A stretch of DNA of 10,433 bases from VGEM01 sp033764265 (GTDB taxonomy: Bacteria > Pseudomonadota > Alphaproteobacteria > Rhodospirillales > Rhodospirillaceae), in assembly GCA_033764265.1 (NCBI GenBank), contig JANRJB010000274.1, positions 1 to 10,433 on the forward strand. The letters are read 5' to 3'. The notes beneath the pieces are model-generated. The model made no database searches. It saw only the letters and a list, made by a program, of their open reading frames with translations, and had not been told where the DNA came from. This document shows positions 1 through 5,950 of the stretch, piece by piece; positions within the stretch are counted from its first letter, which is position 1; each line of letters opens with the position of its first letter. Both the position numbers and the translations under genes were made by a program.

Positions 1-719
1 ACACCGTCGACGCGGCGGCGACAGAACTGAAGGCCAGACCGGGTCAGGGCCGCGTCATCGGCATCGCGTGCGACGTGGCGGACTTCGATCAGGTGCAGAA
101 CCTATGGCGGCAAACCGCCAAGGTGTTCGGCCGCATCGACATCTGGATCAACAACGCCGGCGTGATCAACAAGTATCGACCGCTGCAAGACCTGGATCGG
201 TCCGACATCGACGCGGTGGTCGCGACCAATCTGGCGGGCGCGATGGCCGGCACGCGCGTCGCCGCCGCCGGCATGGCCACGCAAGAGCCCGATGCGTCCG
301 GCCTGCGCGGCGCGATCTACAACATGGAAGGCTTCGGCTCCGACGGGATGACGCGCGCGGGCCTCTCGGTCTACGGCACCACCAAGCGTGCATTGACATA
401 CTTTTCCGGCGCCGCGGCCAAGGACCTGCGCAACCAAGGCATCGTCGTCGGCACGATTCAGCCGGGCCTGGTGGTGACCGAACTGGGCCTGGGCGAGTCC
501 TGTGGCAAGCCCGTCGACGTGTTGCGCCGGGAGAAAAAATTCATCAGCGCATTCGGCGATCCGGTCGGCCCGGTCGCGGCCTTCGTCGCCGCGCGCGTAC
601 TGGCCAATCGCAAGCCCGGGGCGCGCATCAACTGGCTGGGGCCCGGCAAACTCGCCTGGCGGGTGCTGACCGCGCCGCTCGGCCGTCGCGATCCGATCGG
701 CGAGGCCGGTTTGCCCTGA
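1..719 (+). CDS. Short-chain dehydrogenase/reductase (SDR), 5' end cut by the window edge
   Basis: This frame is open from the left edge (first full codon at 3) to a TGA at 717-719, so the N-terminal half of the Rossmann fold, including the TGxxxGxG dinucleotide motif, lies outside the window. About 238 residues are visible. Classical SDR marks are present: a CDV segment followed by NNAG (bases 150-161), and the active-site YxxxK as YGTTK (372-386). The catalytic-serine strand reads IYNMEGFGSDG, with Ser at 339-341, instead of the usual INISS. As I recall, this NM(E/D)GxGSxG strand with YGxTKR resembles the NYC1/NOL chlorophyll b reductase-like branch of SDRs. An ATG at 114 is internal and not the start. 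It should be a cytosolic NAD(P)-dependent carbonyl/alcohol oxidoreductase; the substrate is unknown. The next gene starts 99 bp downstream on the same strand, with no obvious terminator between. Confidence 0.9.
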   Translation, partial: TVDAAATELKARPGQGRVIGIACDVADFDQVQNLWRQTAKVFGRIDIWINNAGVINKYRPLQDLDRSDIDAVVATNLAGAMAGTRVAAAGMATQEPDASGLRGAIYNMEGFGSDGMTRAGLSVYGTTKRALTYFSGAAAKDLRNQGIVVGTIQPGLVVTELGLGESCGKPVDVLRREKKFISAFGDPVGPVAAFVAARVLANRKPGARINWLGPGKLAWRVLTAPLGRRDPIGEAGLP

Positions 720-807
720 TTTTGCGCGGGTTTTCGCTGCCCAACCTGTGAACGCCGAACATGCCGCGCTGAAGCGGCCAGGCAAAGTGTGCTGAAATGC
801 GCGCGTC

Positions 808-812
808 GGAGG
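808..812 (+). promoter_or_regulatory. Shine-Dalgarno GGAGG that fixes the GTG start of the CMD-family gene
   Basis: GGAGG ends 6 bases before the GTG at 819. An earlier in-frame GTG at 789 has no such site and would add ten residues (MLKCARRRQH) that look unrelated to the family, so 819 is preferred. Confidence 0.7.
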
Positions 813-818
813 CAGCAC

Positions 819-1286
819 GTGGCGAAACGAAACCCCAGCCGGGCCCAAGGCAAGTCTGACGCCGCCGGCGCGCGCGCCAAGAAAGGCGAGGCCCTGCGCC
901 GCCGCGTGCTGGGCCATGACCACGTCAACCGGTCGCTGGCCGAAGCCGATGCGCTGACGGCCGACCTGACCCGACTGATTCACGAGTGGGTCTGGCACGA
1001 CATCTGGTCGCGCCCCGGCCTGCCGCTGAAGACCCGCAGCCTGATCAACGTCGCGCTGCTGACCGCGCTGAACCGTCCGCGCGAACTGAAGCTGCACCTG
1101 AGGGGCGCGTTCAACAACGGCTGCTCGGTCGAGGAAATCCGCGAGGTGCTTTTGCACACCGCGCTCTATGCCGGCGTGCCGGCCACCATCGACAGCGTGC
1201 ATGTCGTGCGCGACACGCTGAAAGAGATGGGCCATCCGATGACCGCGCGCGGCACGGCCAAAGCTGCGCCAAGGAGCAAGACATGA
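819..1286 (+). CDS. Carboxymuconolactone decarboxylase (CMD) family protein, PcaC-like
   Basis: This 155-residue protein, started at GTG 819 with GGAGG 6 bases upstream, matches the gamma-carboxymuconolactone decarboxylase pattern. It has RRRVLGHDHVNRSL near the N terminus, WVWHDIWSRPGL, KTRSLINVALLTALNRP, then ELKLHLRGAFNNG (Glu89, His93, Asn99-Asn100) and EEIREVLLHTALYAGVPA. True PcaC converts 4-carboxymuconolactone to 3-oxoadipate enol-lactone in the protocatechuate branch of the beta-ketoadipate pathway. There is only one Cys (Cys102), so the AhpD-type CxxC peroxidase chemistry is excluded. No other pca genes are nearby, so the exact reaction is open. The N terminus carries a basic Ala/Lys/Arg-rich stretch of about 25 residues and the C terminus a second short one. 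The stop overlaps the next start (ATGA at 1283-1286), indicating translational coupling with the flavin monooxygenase. Confidence 0.85.
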   Translation: MAKRNPSRAQGKSDAAGARAKKGEALRRRVLGHDHVNRSLAEADALTADLTRLIHEWVWHDIWSRPGLPLKTRSLINVALLTALNRPRELKLHLRGAFNNGCSVEEIREVLLHTALYAGVPATIDSVHVVRDTLKEMGHPMTARGTAKAAPRSKT

Positions 1287-2626
1287 AACACGCCGCGCTC
1301 AAGCCCGCCAGGAAAGCCGCGGGCAAGTCCTATCCGCGCTTCACCTATGACGAGTTGATGGCCAACGCCCGCGCCCTGCTGCCGGCGCTGCGCGAACGCG
1401 CCGCCCGGACCGAGGACATGCGCCAGCTGCCGCGCGAGACCATGGACGATCTGTACGAGGCGGGATTGCTGCGCGTGTTCACGCCCAAGCGCTACGGCGG
1501 GCTGGAACACGACTGGCATTCGCTGCCCGATGCGGCGCGCATCGTCGCCACAGCCTGTCCGTCCACCGCCTGGATCGTCGCGGTGGTCGGCGGGCATTCG
1601 GGCATCTGCGGACGCTTCCCGAAGGAACTGCAGGACGAGGTGTTCGCCGCCGGGCCCAACCAGTTGTTCGTCACTGCCTCGGCCCAGACCACCGGCAAGA
1701 TCGTCAAGTGCAAGGGCGGCTACAAGCTGAACGGCGTGTGGCGGTTCGGCTCCGGCTCCGATCACGCCGACTGGTGCATGGTCAACGGCGAAGTACTGGA
1801 CGAGCACGGCGCCAAGACCGGGCGCATGGTGCGCACCATCTCGCCGGCGTCGGACGTCGAGGTGGTCGACACCTGGTTCGTCGCCGGCATGAAGGGCACC
1901 GGCTCGAAGGATCTCAAGTACAATGACGTGTTCGTGCCCGAGCACCACGTCGTCGACTCGCCGGAGAACTTCGGCGCCGGCCCGCCCGGCGCGCCGGTCA
2001 ATCCGGACTGCTACCTCTACGATGTGCCGTTCGGGTCGTACTTTTCCAGCTGGCTGCTGGGGCCGGTGCTGGGCGCCGCCGAAGGGGCCTACGACAGCTA
2101 CCGCGAGCAGACCAAGGCGCGCGTCGGCGCCATGAGCCAGAACGCGCCGGCCAACATGCACACGGTGCAAGAGCGCCTGGCGGAATCCTATTGCGAGCTG
2201 GAGGCGGCGCGGGCGCTGTACGACAAGCACAACGATTTCCTGCACCAGAAAGGTCTGGCCCGGCGCAACATCAGCCCCGACGAATTCATCGACTCCGGCC
2301 GCGAGCGCACCTACATCGCCCGGCTGTGCTTCAACCTGGTGCACCGCCTGGTGCGGCAGATGGGCGCGGTCGGCATCTTCGACACCAACCCGGTTCAGCG
2401 CTTCTACCGCGACCTCAACGTCATGCAGAACCAACTGGCGCTGAACTGGGACATTCACATGCTCAACTTCGGCCGCCGCCAGCTGGGCCTGCCCACCGGC
2501 ATGGACCGGCTTGACAACCCGCCGCCCGAAAGGCTGCCTTGGGGTGCGTCCCGCGCCGTCGCCAAGGCCAAGGCAAAGCCGGGCGGGTCGCGCAAGGACT
2601 TTGGCGCGAGGGCCGCGGCCGAATAG
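1283..2626 (+). CDS. Acyl-CoA-dehydrogenase-fold flavin-dependent monooxygenase, oxygenase subunit (HsaA/HpaH-C2-like)
   Basis: 447 residues. AAGGAG at 1271-1276 lies 6 bases before the ATG at 1283, which overlaps the preceding stop. The order is that of group D flavoprotein hydroxylases. An all-alpha N-terminal domain has LPRETMDDLYEAGLLRV and PKRYGG. A middle beta domain has GGYKLNGVWRFGSGSDHADW, then GMKGTGSKDLKYNDVFVPEH. A C-terminal four-helix domain ends in RDLNVMQNQLALNWD (376-390). Known relatives (HsaA, HpaH/C2) use reduced FMN or FAD from a separate reductase to hydroxylate phenolic rings in the cytosol. No reductase is visible here. The GTGSKD and FGSGS segments argue for a monooxygenase rather than a true acyl-CoA dehydrogenase. 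The His usually found in RDxHxxxxH appears replaced by Asn379/Gln384. A Lys/Ala/Arg-rich tail follows residue about 425. The true substrate is unknown. Confidence 0.82.
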   Translation: MKHAALKPARKAAGKSYPRFTYDELMANARALLPALRERAARTEDMRQLPRETMDDLYEAGLLRVFTPKRYGGLEHDWHSLPDAARIVATACPSTAWIVAVVGGHSGICGRFPKELQDEVFAAGPNQLFVTASAQTTGKIVKCKGGYKLNGVWRFGSGSDHADWCMVNGEVLDEHGAKTGRMVRTISPASDVEVVDTWFVAGMKGTGSKDLKYNDVFVPEHHVVDSPENFGAGPPGAPVNPDCYLYDVPFGSYFSSWLLGPVLGAAEGAYDSYREQTKARVGAMSQNAPANMHTVQERLAESYCELEAARALYDKHNDFLHQKGLARRNISPDEFIDSGRERTYIARLCFNLVHRLVRQMGAVGIFDTNPVQRFYRDLNVMQNQLALNWDIHMLNFGRRQLGLPTGMDRLDNPPPERLPWGASRAVAKAKAKPGGSRKDFGARAAAE

Positions 2627-2633
2627 GCGCGTT

Positions 2634-2660
2634 CTCCGCCGACGCAACGCCGGGCGGAGG
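2634..2660 (+). promoter_or_regulatory. Hairpin covering the Shine-Dalgarno of the binding-protein gene
   Basis: CTCCGCC (2634-2640) is the exact reverse complement of GGCGGAG (2653-2659). That second arm contains most of the GGAGG (2656-2660) used by the ATG at 2666, 5 bases on. Folded, the 7-bp GC-rich stem with a 12-base loop would hide the ribosome binding site. The complementarity is direct; a regulatory role is inference. Confidence 0.35.
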
Positions 2661-2665
2661 ACATC

Positions 2666-3784
2666 ATGGGCCTGTCTCAATTCATGCGCGGGGCCGCGGC
2701 GGCGGTCGTGGCGGCGGTGTGTTTCGGCGCGGCCGCGCCGGCCCAGGACAAGCAGCTCAACCTCTATATCTGGTCCGACTATCTGGCGCCCGACACGCTG
2801 GCCAACTTCACGCGAGAGACCGGCATCGCCGTCAATGTCGACAACTTCGATTCCTCGGAGATGCTGGAGGCCAAGATGCTGGCCGGCGGTTCCGGGTACG
2901 ACATCATCGTGCCCAACGGTCCGGTGCTGGCCCGCCTGATCAAGGCCCGCCTGGTCCGCCCGCTCGACCGGGCCACGCTGTCAAATCTCGGTACGCAGGA
3001 CCCCGCCATCGCGGCCCGCGCCGCCGTCGCCGATCCGGGCAACGCGCACGCCGTCGTCTACATGTGGGGCACCAGCGGGCTCGGCTACAACACCGCCAAG
3101 GTGGCCGAACGGCTGGGCGAGGACGCCCCCACCGACAGCTGGGCCCTGCTGTTCGATCCGGCCAACGCGGGGAAGTTGGCAGACTGCGGCATTTATGCGC
3201 CGGATTCGCCCGCCGACGTGTTCGAGCCGGCGCTCGCCTACCTGGGCAAGGATCCGCACACGCAAGCTGATGCCGACTACCACGCGGCAGCCTCGGCCTG
3301 GACGGCCGTTCGGCCGCACATCGCCAAGTTCCACAATTCCGAGTACGTCGCCGCGCTCGCCAACGGCGACATCTGCCTGGCGATGGGCTATTCGGGCGAC
3401 ATCTTCCAGGCCGCCGACCGCGCGGCGGAAGCCGGCGCCGGTGTCGAGATCGCCTACACCATCCCCAAGGAAGGCGCGTTCATCTGGTTCGACTTCCTCG
3501 CCATCCCGACAGACACCCCGAACGCCGCGGCCGCTCATGCGTTCATCGATTACATTCTTCGACCCGACGTGATCGGGCCGATCACCAACCACGTCTACTA
3601 CGCCAACCCCAACCTGCGCGCCAACGACCGTGCCGCGTCGTTCGTGTCGGCGGAGATACTCGACGACCCGGCGGTCTATCCCACGTCCGAGGTCGTGGCG
3701 CGGCTGTTCACCGAACAAACGCCGACTCCCGCGCTCGAACGGCTGCGCACGCGGCTGTGGACGCGCATCAAGACCGGCCAGTGA
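2666..3784 (+). CDS. potF: Periplasmic polyamine-binding protein, PotF/SpuD/SpuE family
   Basis: 372 residues, nearly the length of E. coli PotF (370). The start ATG has GGAGG 5 bases upstream. A signal peptide (MGLSQFMRG, then an Ala/Val-rich core) probably cleaves after Ala26 (APA|QDK), with no lipobox. It resembles PotF along its whole length: LYIWSDYLAPDT (Trp36, Ser37, Tyr39), YMWGTSGLGYN, TDSWALLF, AYLGKDP, LANGDICLAMGYSGD (Asp245), IPKEGAFIWFDFLAIP (Trp274, Asp276), LRPDV and VYYANPN. These positions correspond to the ligand pocket that grips polyamine amines with acidic residues and stacked aromatics. Trp274 sits where PotF and SpuD have Phe and SpuE and PotD have Trp, and Tyr242 replaces the PotF Trp, so the ligand may be spermidine or another amine rather than putrescine. 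It delivers substrate to the permease pair encoded downstream. Confidence 0.93.
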   Translation: MGLSQFMRGAAAAVVAAVCFGAAAPAQDKQLNLYIWSDYLAPDTLANFTRETGIAVNVDNFDSSEMLEAKMLAGGSGYDIIVPNGPVLARLIKARLVRPLDRATLSNLGTQDPAIAARAAVADPGNAHAVVYMWGTSGLGYNTAKVAERLGEDAPTDSWALLFDPANAGKLADCGIYAPDSPADVFEPALAYLGKDPHTQADADYHAAASAWTAVRPHIAKFHNSEYVAALANGDICLAMGYSGDIFQAADRAAEAGAGVEIAYTIPKEGAFIWFDFLAIPTDTPNAAAAHAFIDYILRPDVIGPITNHVYYANPNLRANDRAASFVSAEILDDPAVYPTSEVVARLFTEQTPTPALERLRTRLWTRIKTGQ

Positions 3785-3786
3785 AC

Positions 3787-3798
3787 CGCCGGCCGGCG
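3787..3798. repeat. Perfect 12-bp palindrome just after the potF-like stop
   Basis: CGCCGGCCGGCG is self-complementary with no loop and lies 2 bases past the stop codon. No T-run follows, so it is not a convincing terminator; it may arise simply from the high G+C content. Confidence 0.3.
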
Positions 3799-3818
3799 CA
3801 GAAAATCGTGAAAGCGAC

Positions 3819-3940
3819 GGCGCTTGCCCCCCTCACCCTGCCCTCTCCCCCCATCGCGAAGCCGATGGGGGGAGATGGATACTGGAGGTTAGCGCGCGTC
3901 AGGCGCGCGCTTACCGGAAGTTGGGTGAGGGGGGTGCGCC
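3819..3940. repeat. Three-stem palindromic intergenic repeat (CCCTCACCC/GGGTGAGGG type)
   Basis: Outer arms CCCCCCTCACCC (3827-3838) and GGGTGAGGGGGG (3923-3934) are exact reverse complements. They extend imperfectly outward by GGCGC (3819-3823) with GCGCC (3936-3940). Inside are two more hairpins: a perfect 13-bp stem, TCTCCCCCCATCG (3844-3856) with 3863-3875 and a 6-base loop; and an 8-bp stem AGCGCGCG (3891-3898) with CGCGCGCT (3904-3911), extended past one T-T mismatch by GGT/ACC (3887-3889 with 3913-3915). Together they can fold as a cloverleaf-like three-way junction. Dispersed repeats with this outer sequence are common between genes in proteobacterial genomes and are often mis-called as short proteins. 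It lies between the binding-protein and ATPase genes, almost filling the 190-bp gap. Confidence 0.8.
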
Positions 3941-3974
3941 TTCGGCGGCACGAACGTAAGAACGGTTGCACGCG

Positions 3975-5060
3975 ATGACGGCGCCTGAGCGGACAAGTTC
4001 TGTGATTTCCGTCGAGCGCATTACCAAAACGTTTGGCGCCGTGGCTGCGGTCGACGGTGTCTCGCTCGATATCGCGCCCAACGAATTCGTCGCGCTGTTG
4101 GGCGCATCGGGCTGCGGCAAGACCACGCTGTTGCGCATCGTCGCCGGACTGGAGACCGCCGACAACGGGCGCGTGATGATCGGCGGGGCCGACATGACCG
4201 CCACGCCCGCCCATCGCCGGCCGGTCAATCTCATGTTTCAAACCTACGCGCTGTTTCCGCACTTGAGCGTGCGCGACAATGTCGCTTTCGGCCTGCGGCA
4301 GGACGGGTTGCGCGGTGGTGAACTCGATCGGCGCATCGCCGAAGCCCTGGCGATGGTCGAACTTGCGGCCTTCGCCGACCGCAAACCGCGCCAGTTGTCC
4401 GGCGGCCAGCAACAGCGCGTCGCCTTGGCCCGTTGCATCGCCAAGCGACCGCTGGCGCTGTTGCTCGACGAGCCGCTGGCCGCGCTCGACCGGGCGCTGC
4501 GGGAGAAAACCCGGCTCGAACTGATGAACCTGCGCCGTCGTCTCGGCATCGCCTTCGTGGTCGTCACCCACGACCAGGAAGACGCCATGACCATGGCCGA
4601 CCGCGTGGTCGTGATGGATCGCGGCCGCATCGCCGAGGCGGGCAGTCCGCGCCAGCTGTACGACGCGCCCCGGACGCGGCTGGTCGCCCAGTTCTTCGGC
4701 GAGACCAATCTGTGGGAGGGCCGCGTCACCGCCGATGGCGGGCGCGTGACCTGCCCTGACCTGGGCGCGGATCTCAAGGTCGCATCGCCGCTGCCGCCGC
4801 CCGGGTCTTCCGTCGCCGTGGCCGTGCGGCCCGAGCGCATCGCCCTCGGTCCGGCAGTAAGTTCAGATGAGAACGCGATACGCGATGCGGTGATCGAGGA
4901 TGTCGTGTTTCTGGGCACCGCCACCACCTATCTGGTCCGCACGTCGGGCGGGGCCGTGATGCGCGTCACCCGGCAGAACGGCGTGTCCGCGCTGTGCGAG
5001 CGCGGCGCGCGCGTCGGCCTGACGTGGCCGGCCGCGGCCGTGATCGTGCTCGACCGATGA
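3975..5060 (+). CDS. potG: Polyamine ABC transporter ATPase, PotG/PotA-like
   Basis: 361 residues from ATG 3975. An in-frame TTG at 3966 would add three residues; neither has a strong Shine-Dalgarno, only a weak AAGAACGG. All ABC signatures are intact: Walker A GASGCGKT (43-50), Q-loop in FQTYALFPHLSV, signature LSGGQQQRVA from Leu141, Walker B LALLLDEP with Asp165-Glu166, D-loop LAALD, and switch His199 in VVVTHDQEDAM. After about residue 235 comes the C-terminal regulatory TOBE region (NLWEGRVTADGG, VAVAVRPERIAL, FLGTATTYLV), as in PotA/PotG/MalK-type importers. It powers import at the cytosolic face of the permease dimer. The stop overlaps the next start by 4 bp (ATGA, 5057-5060). The weak start site and the hairpin-rich repeat just upstream suggest lower expression than the binding protein. 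Confidence 0.93.
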   Translation: MTAPERTSSVISVERITKTFGAVAAVDGVSLDIAPNEFVALLGASGCGKTTLLRIVAGLETADNGRVMIGGADMTATPAHRRPVNLMFQTYALFPHLSVRDNVAFGLRQDGLRGGELDRRIAEALAMVELAAFADRKPRQLSGGQQQRVALARCIAKRPLALLLDEPLAALDRALREKTRLELMNLRRRLGIAFVVVTHDQEDAMTMADRVVVMDRGRIAEAGSPRQLYDAPRTRLVAQFFGETNLWEGRVTADGGRVTCPDLGADLKVASPLPPPGSSVAVAVRPERIALGPAVSSDENAIRDAVIEDVVFLGTATTYLVRTSGGAVMRVTRQNGVSALCERGARVGLTWPAAAVIVLDR

Positions 5061-5950
5061 GCGCCGCACCGCGCCGCCTCGATCTCTGGGTGACGGCGGT
5101 ACCGTTTGCCTGGCTCGCACTGTTTGTGGCGCTGCCGGTGCTGATCGCGCTCAAGATCAGCCTTGCCGATCTGCAGGTCGGCGCGCCGCCCTACACGCCG
5201 CTGATTGGCGTAAACGCCGCGGGTCAGGCCACGCTTCAGGTCGACGCGGAGAACTATGCGTTCCTGTTGGGCGATCCGCTCTATTGGCGCGCGTATCTCA
5301 GCTCCGCGCGGATCGCTCTGATCTCGACGTTGTGCGCACTCCTGATCGGCTTCCCCATGGCCTATGCGGCCGCCCGTGCGCCGCGCGGCTGGCGCACAGC
5401 AATCCTGGTCCTGATCCTGTTGCCGTTCTGGACATCGTTCCTGATCCGCGTCTACGCCTGGATCGCCGTGCTGCGCCCCGGCGGCATGCTCAACACCGTG
5501 TTTCAGGCCCTGGGCGTGATCGACCAGCCGTTGCGCCTGCTCAATACCGAGGCCGCGGTCATTCTCGGCATCGTGTTCTGCTACCTGCCCTACATGGTGC
5601 TGCCGCTTTATGCCCGGCTGGATAAGCTCGATCCGGCGCTGCTCGACGCCGCCGCCGACCTGGGCGCGACACCCGTGACGGCATTCTGGCGCGTCGTCGT
5701 TCCGCTCGCGCTGCCGGGCGCGCTGGCGGGCTGCTTGCTCGTGTTCGTCCCGGCGGTGGGCGAGTTCGTGATCCCCGAGCTGATGGGCGGCGCCGACACG
5801 CTGATGATCGGCCGCGTGCTCTGGAACGAGTTCTTCTCCAACCGCGACTGGCCGCTGGCCGCCGCCGTATCGGTGGTGCTGCTGGCCGTGCTGGTGGCGC
5901 CGATCGCTCTGCTGCAAGGCCTGACCAATCGAGGCGGGGTCGGGCGATGA
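5057..5950 (+). CDS. potH: Polyamine ABC transporter permease, PotH/PotB-like
   Basis: 297 residues, close to E. coli PotH (317). The ATG overlaps the ATPase stop, so translation is probably coupled. Hydrophobic segments are seen at WVTAVPFAWLALFVALPVLI (first helix), ARIALISTLCALLIGFPMAY, TAILVLILLPFWTSFLIRVY, AAVILGIVFCYLPYMVLPLY, ALPGALAGCLLVFVPAVGEF and AAAVSVVLLAVLVAPIALLQ, giving about six membrane spans. The EAA-type coupling loop reads DAAADLGATPVTAFWRVVVP starting at Asp197; it docks to the ATPase Q-loop groove. A periplasmic stretch with KISLADLQVGAPPYTPL after the first helix is typical of this subfamily. It forms a heterodimer with the next gene product. Confidence 0.92.
   Translation: MSAAPRRLDLWVTAVPFAWLALFVALPVLIALKISLADLQVGAPPYTPLIGVNAAGQATLQVDAENYAFLLGDPLYWRAYLSSARIALISTLCALLIGFPMAYAAARAPRGWRTAILVLILLPFWTSFLIRVYAWIAVLRPGGMLNTVFQALGVIDQPLRLLNTEAAVILGIVFCYLPYMVLPLYARLDKLDPALLDAAADLGATPVTAFWRVVVPLALPGALAGCLLVFVPAVGEFVIPELMGGADTLMIGRVLWNEFFSNRDWPLAAAVSVVLLAVLVAPIALLQGLTNRGGVGR

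Noticed and set aside
102..1235. Long minus-strand open frame opposite the SDR and CMD genes
   Set aside because: Its translation is low-complexity, rich in Arg/Gly/Ala/His/Gln, and spans two well-supported plus-strand genes. It is a shadow caused by strong GC bias.
819..1286. AhpD-like alkylhydroperoxidase as an alternative to PcaC-like CMD
   Set aside because: The AhpD CxxC is missing; only one Cys is present, and the LHLRGAFNNG and GVPA motifs fit the PcaC branch.
1166..2680. About 500-codon minus-strand open frame opposite the flavin monooxygenase
   Set aside because: It mirrors the codon positions of a clear family member and its translation shows no recognisable motif; an antisense artefact of high G+C content.
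3844..3875. Strong 13-bp hairpin as a rho-independent terminator after the binding-protein gene
   Set aside because: It is not followed by a T-run (the next bases are TGGATACTGG) and it lies inside a larger dispersed repeat. Partial attenuation or RNA stabilisation is more likely than full termination.
3757..3978. Short plus-strand open frame reading LTLPSPPIAKPMGGDG across the intergenic repeat
   Set aside because: This is the conceptual translation of the palindromic repeat, a common source of false small proteins in proteobacterial annotations.
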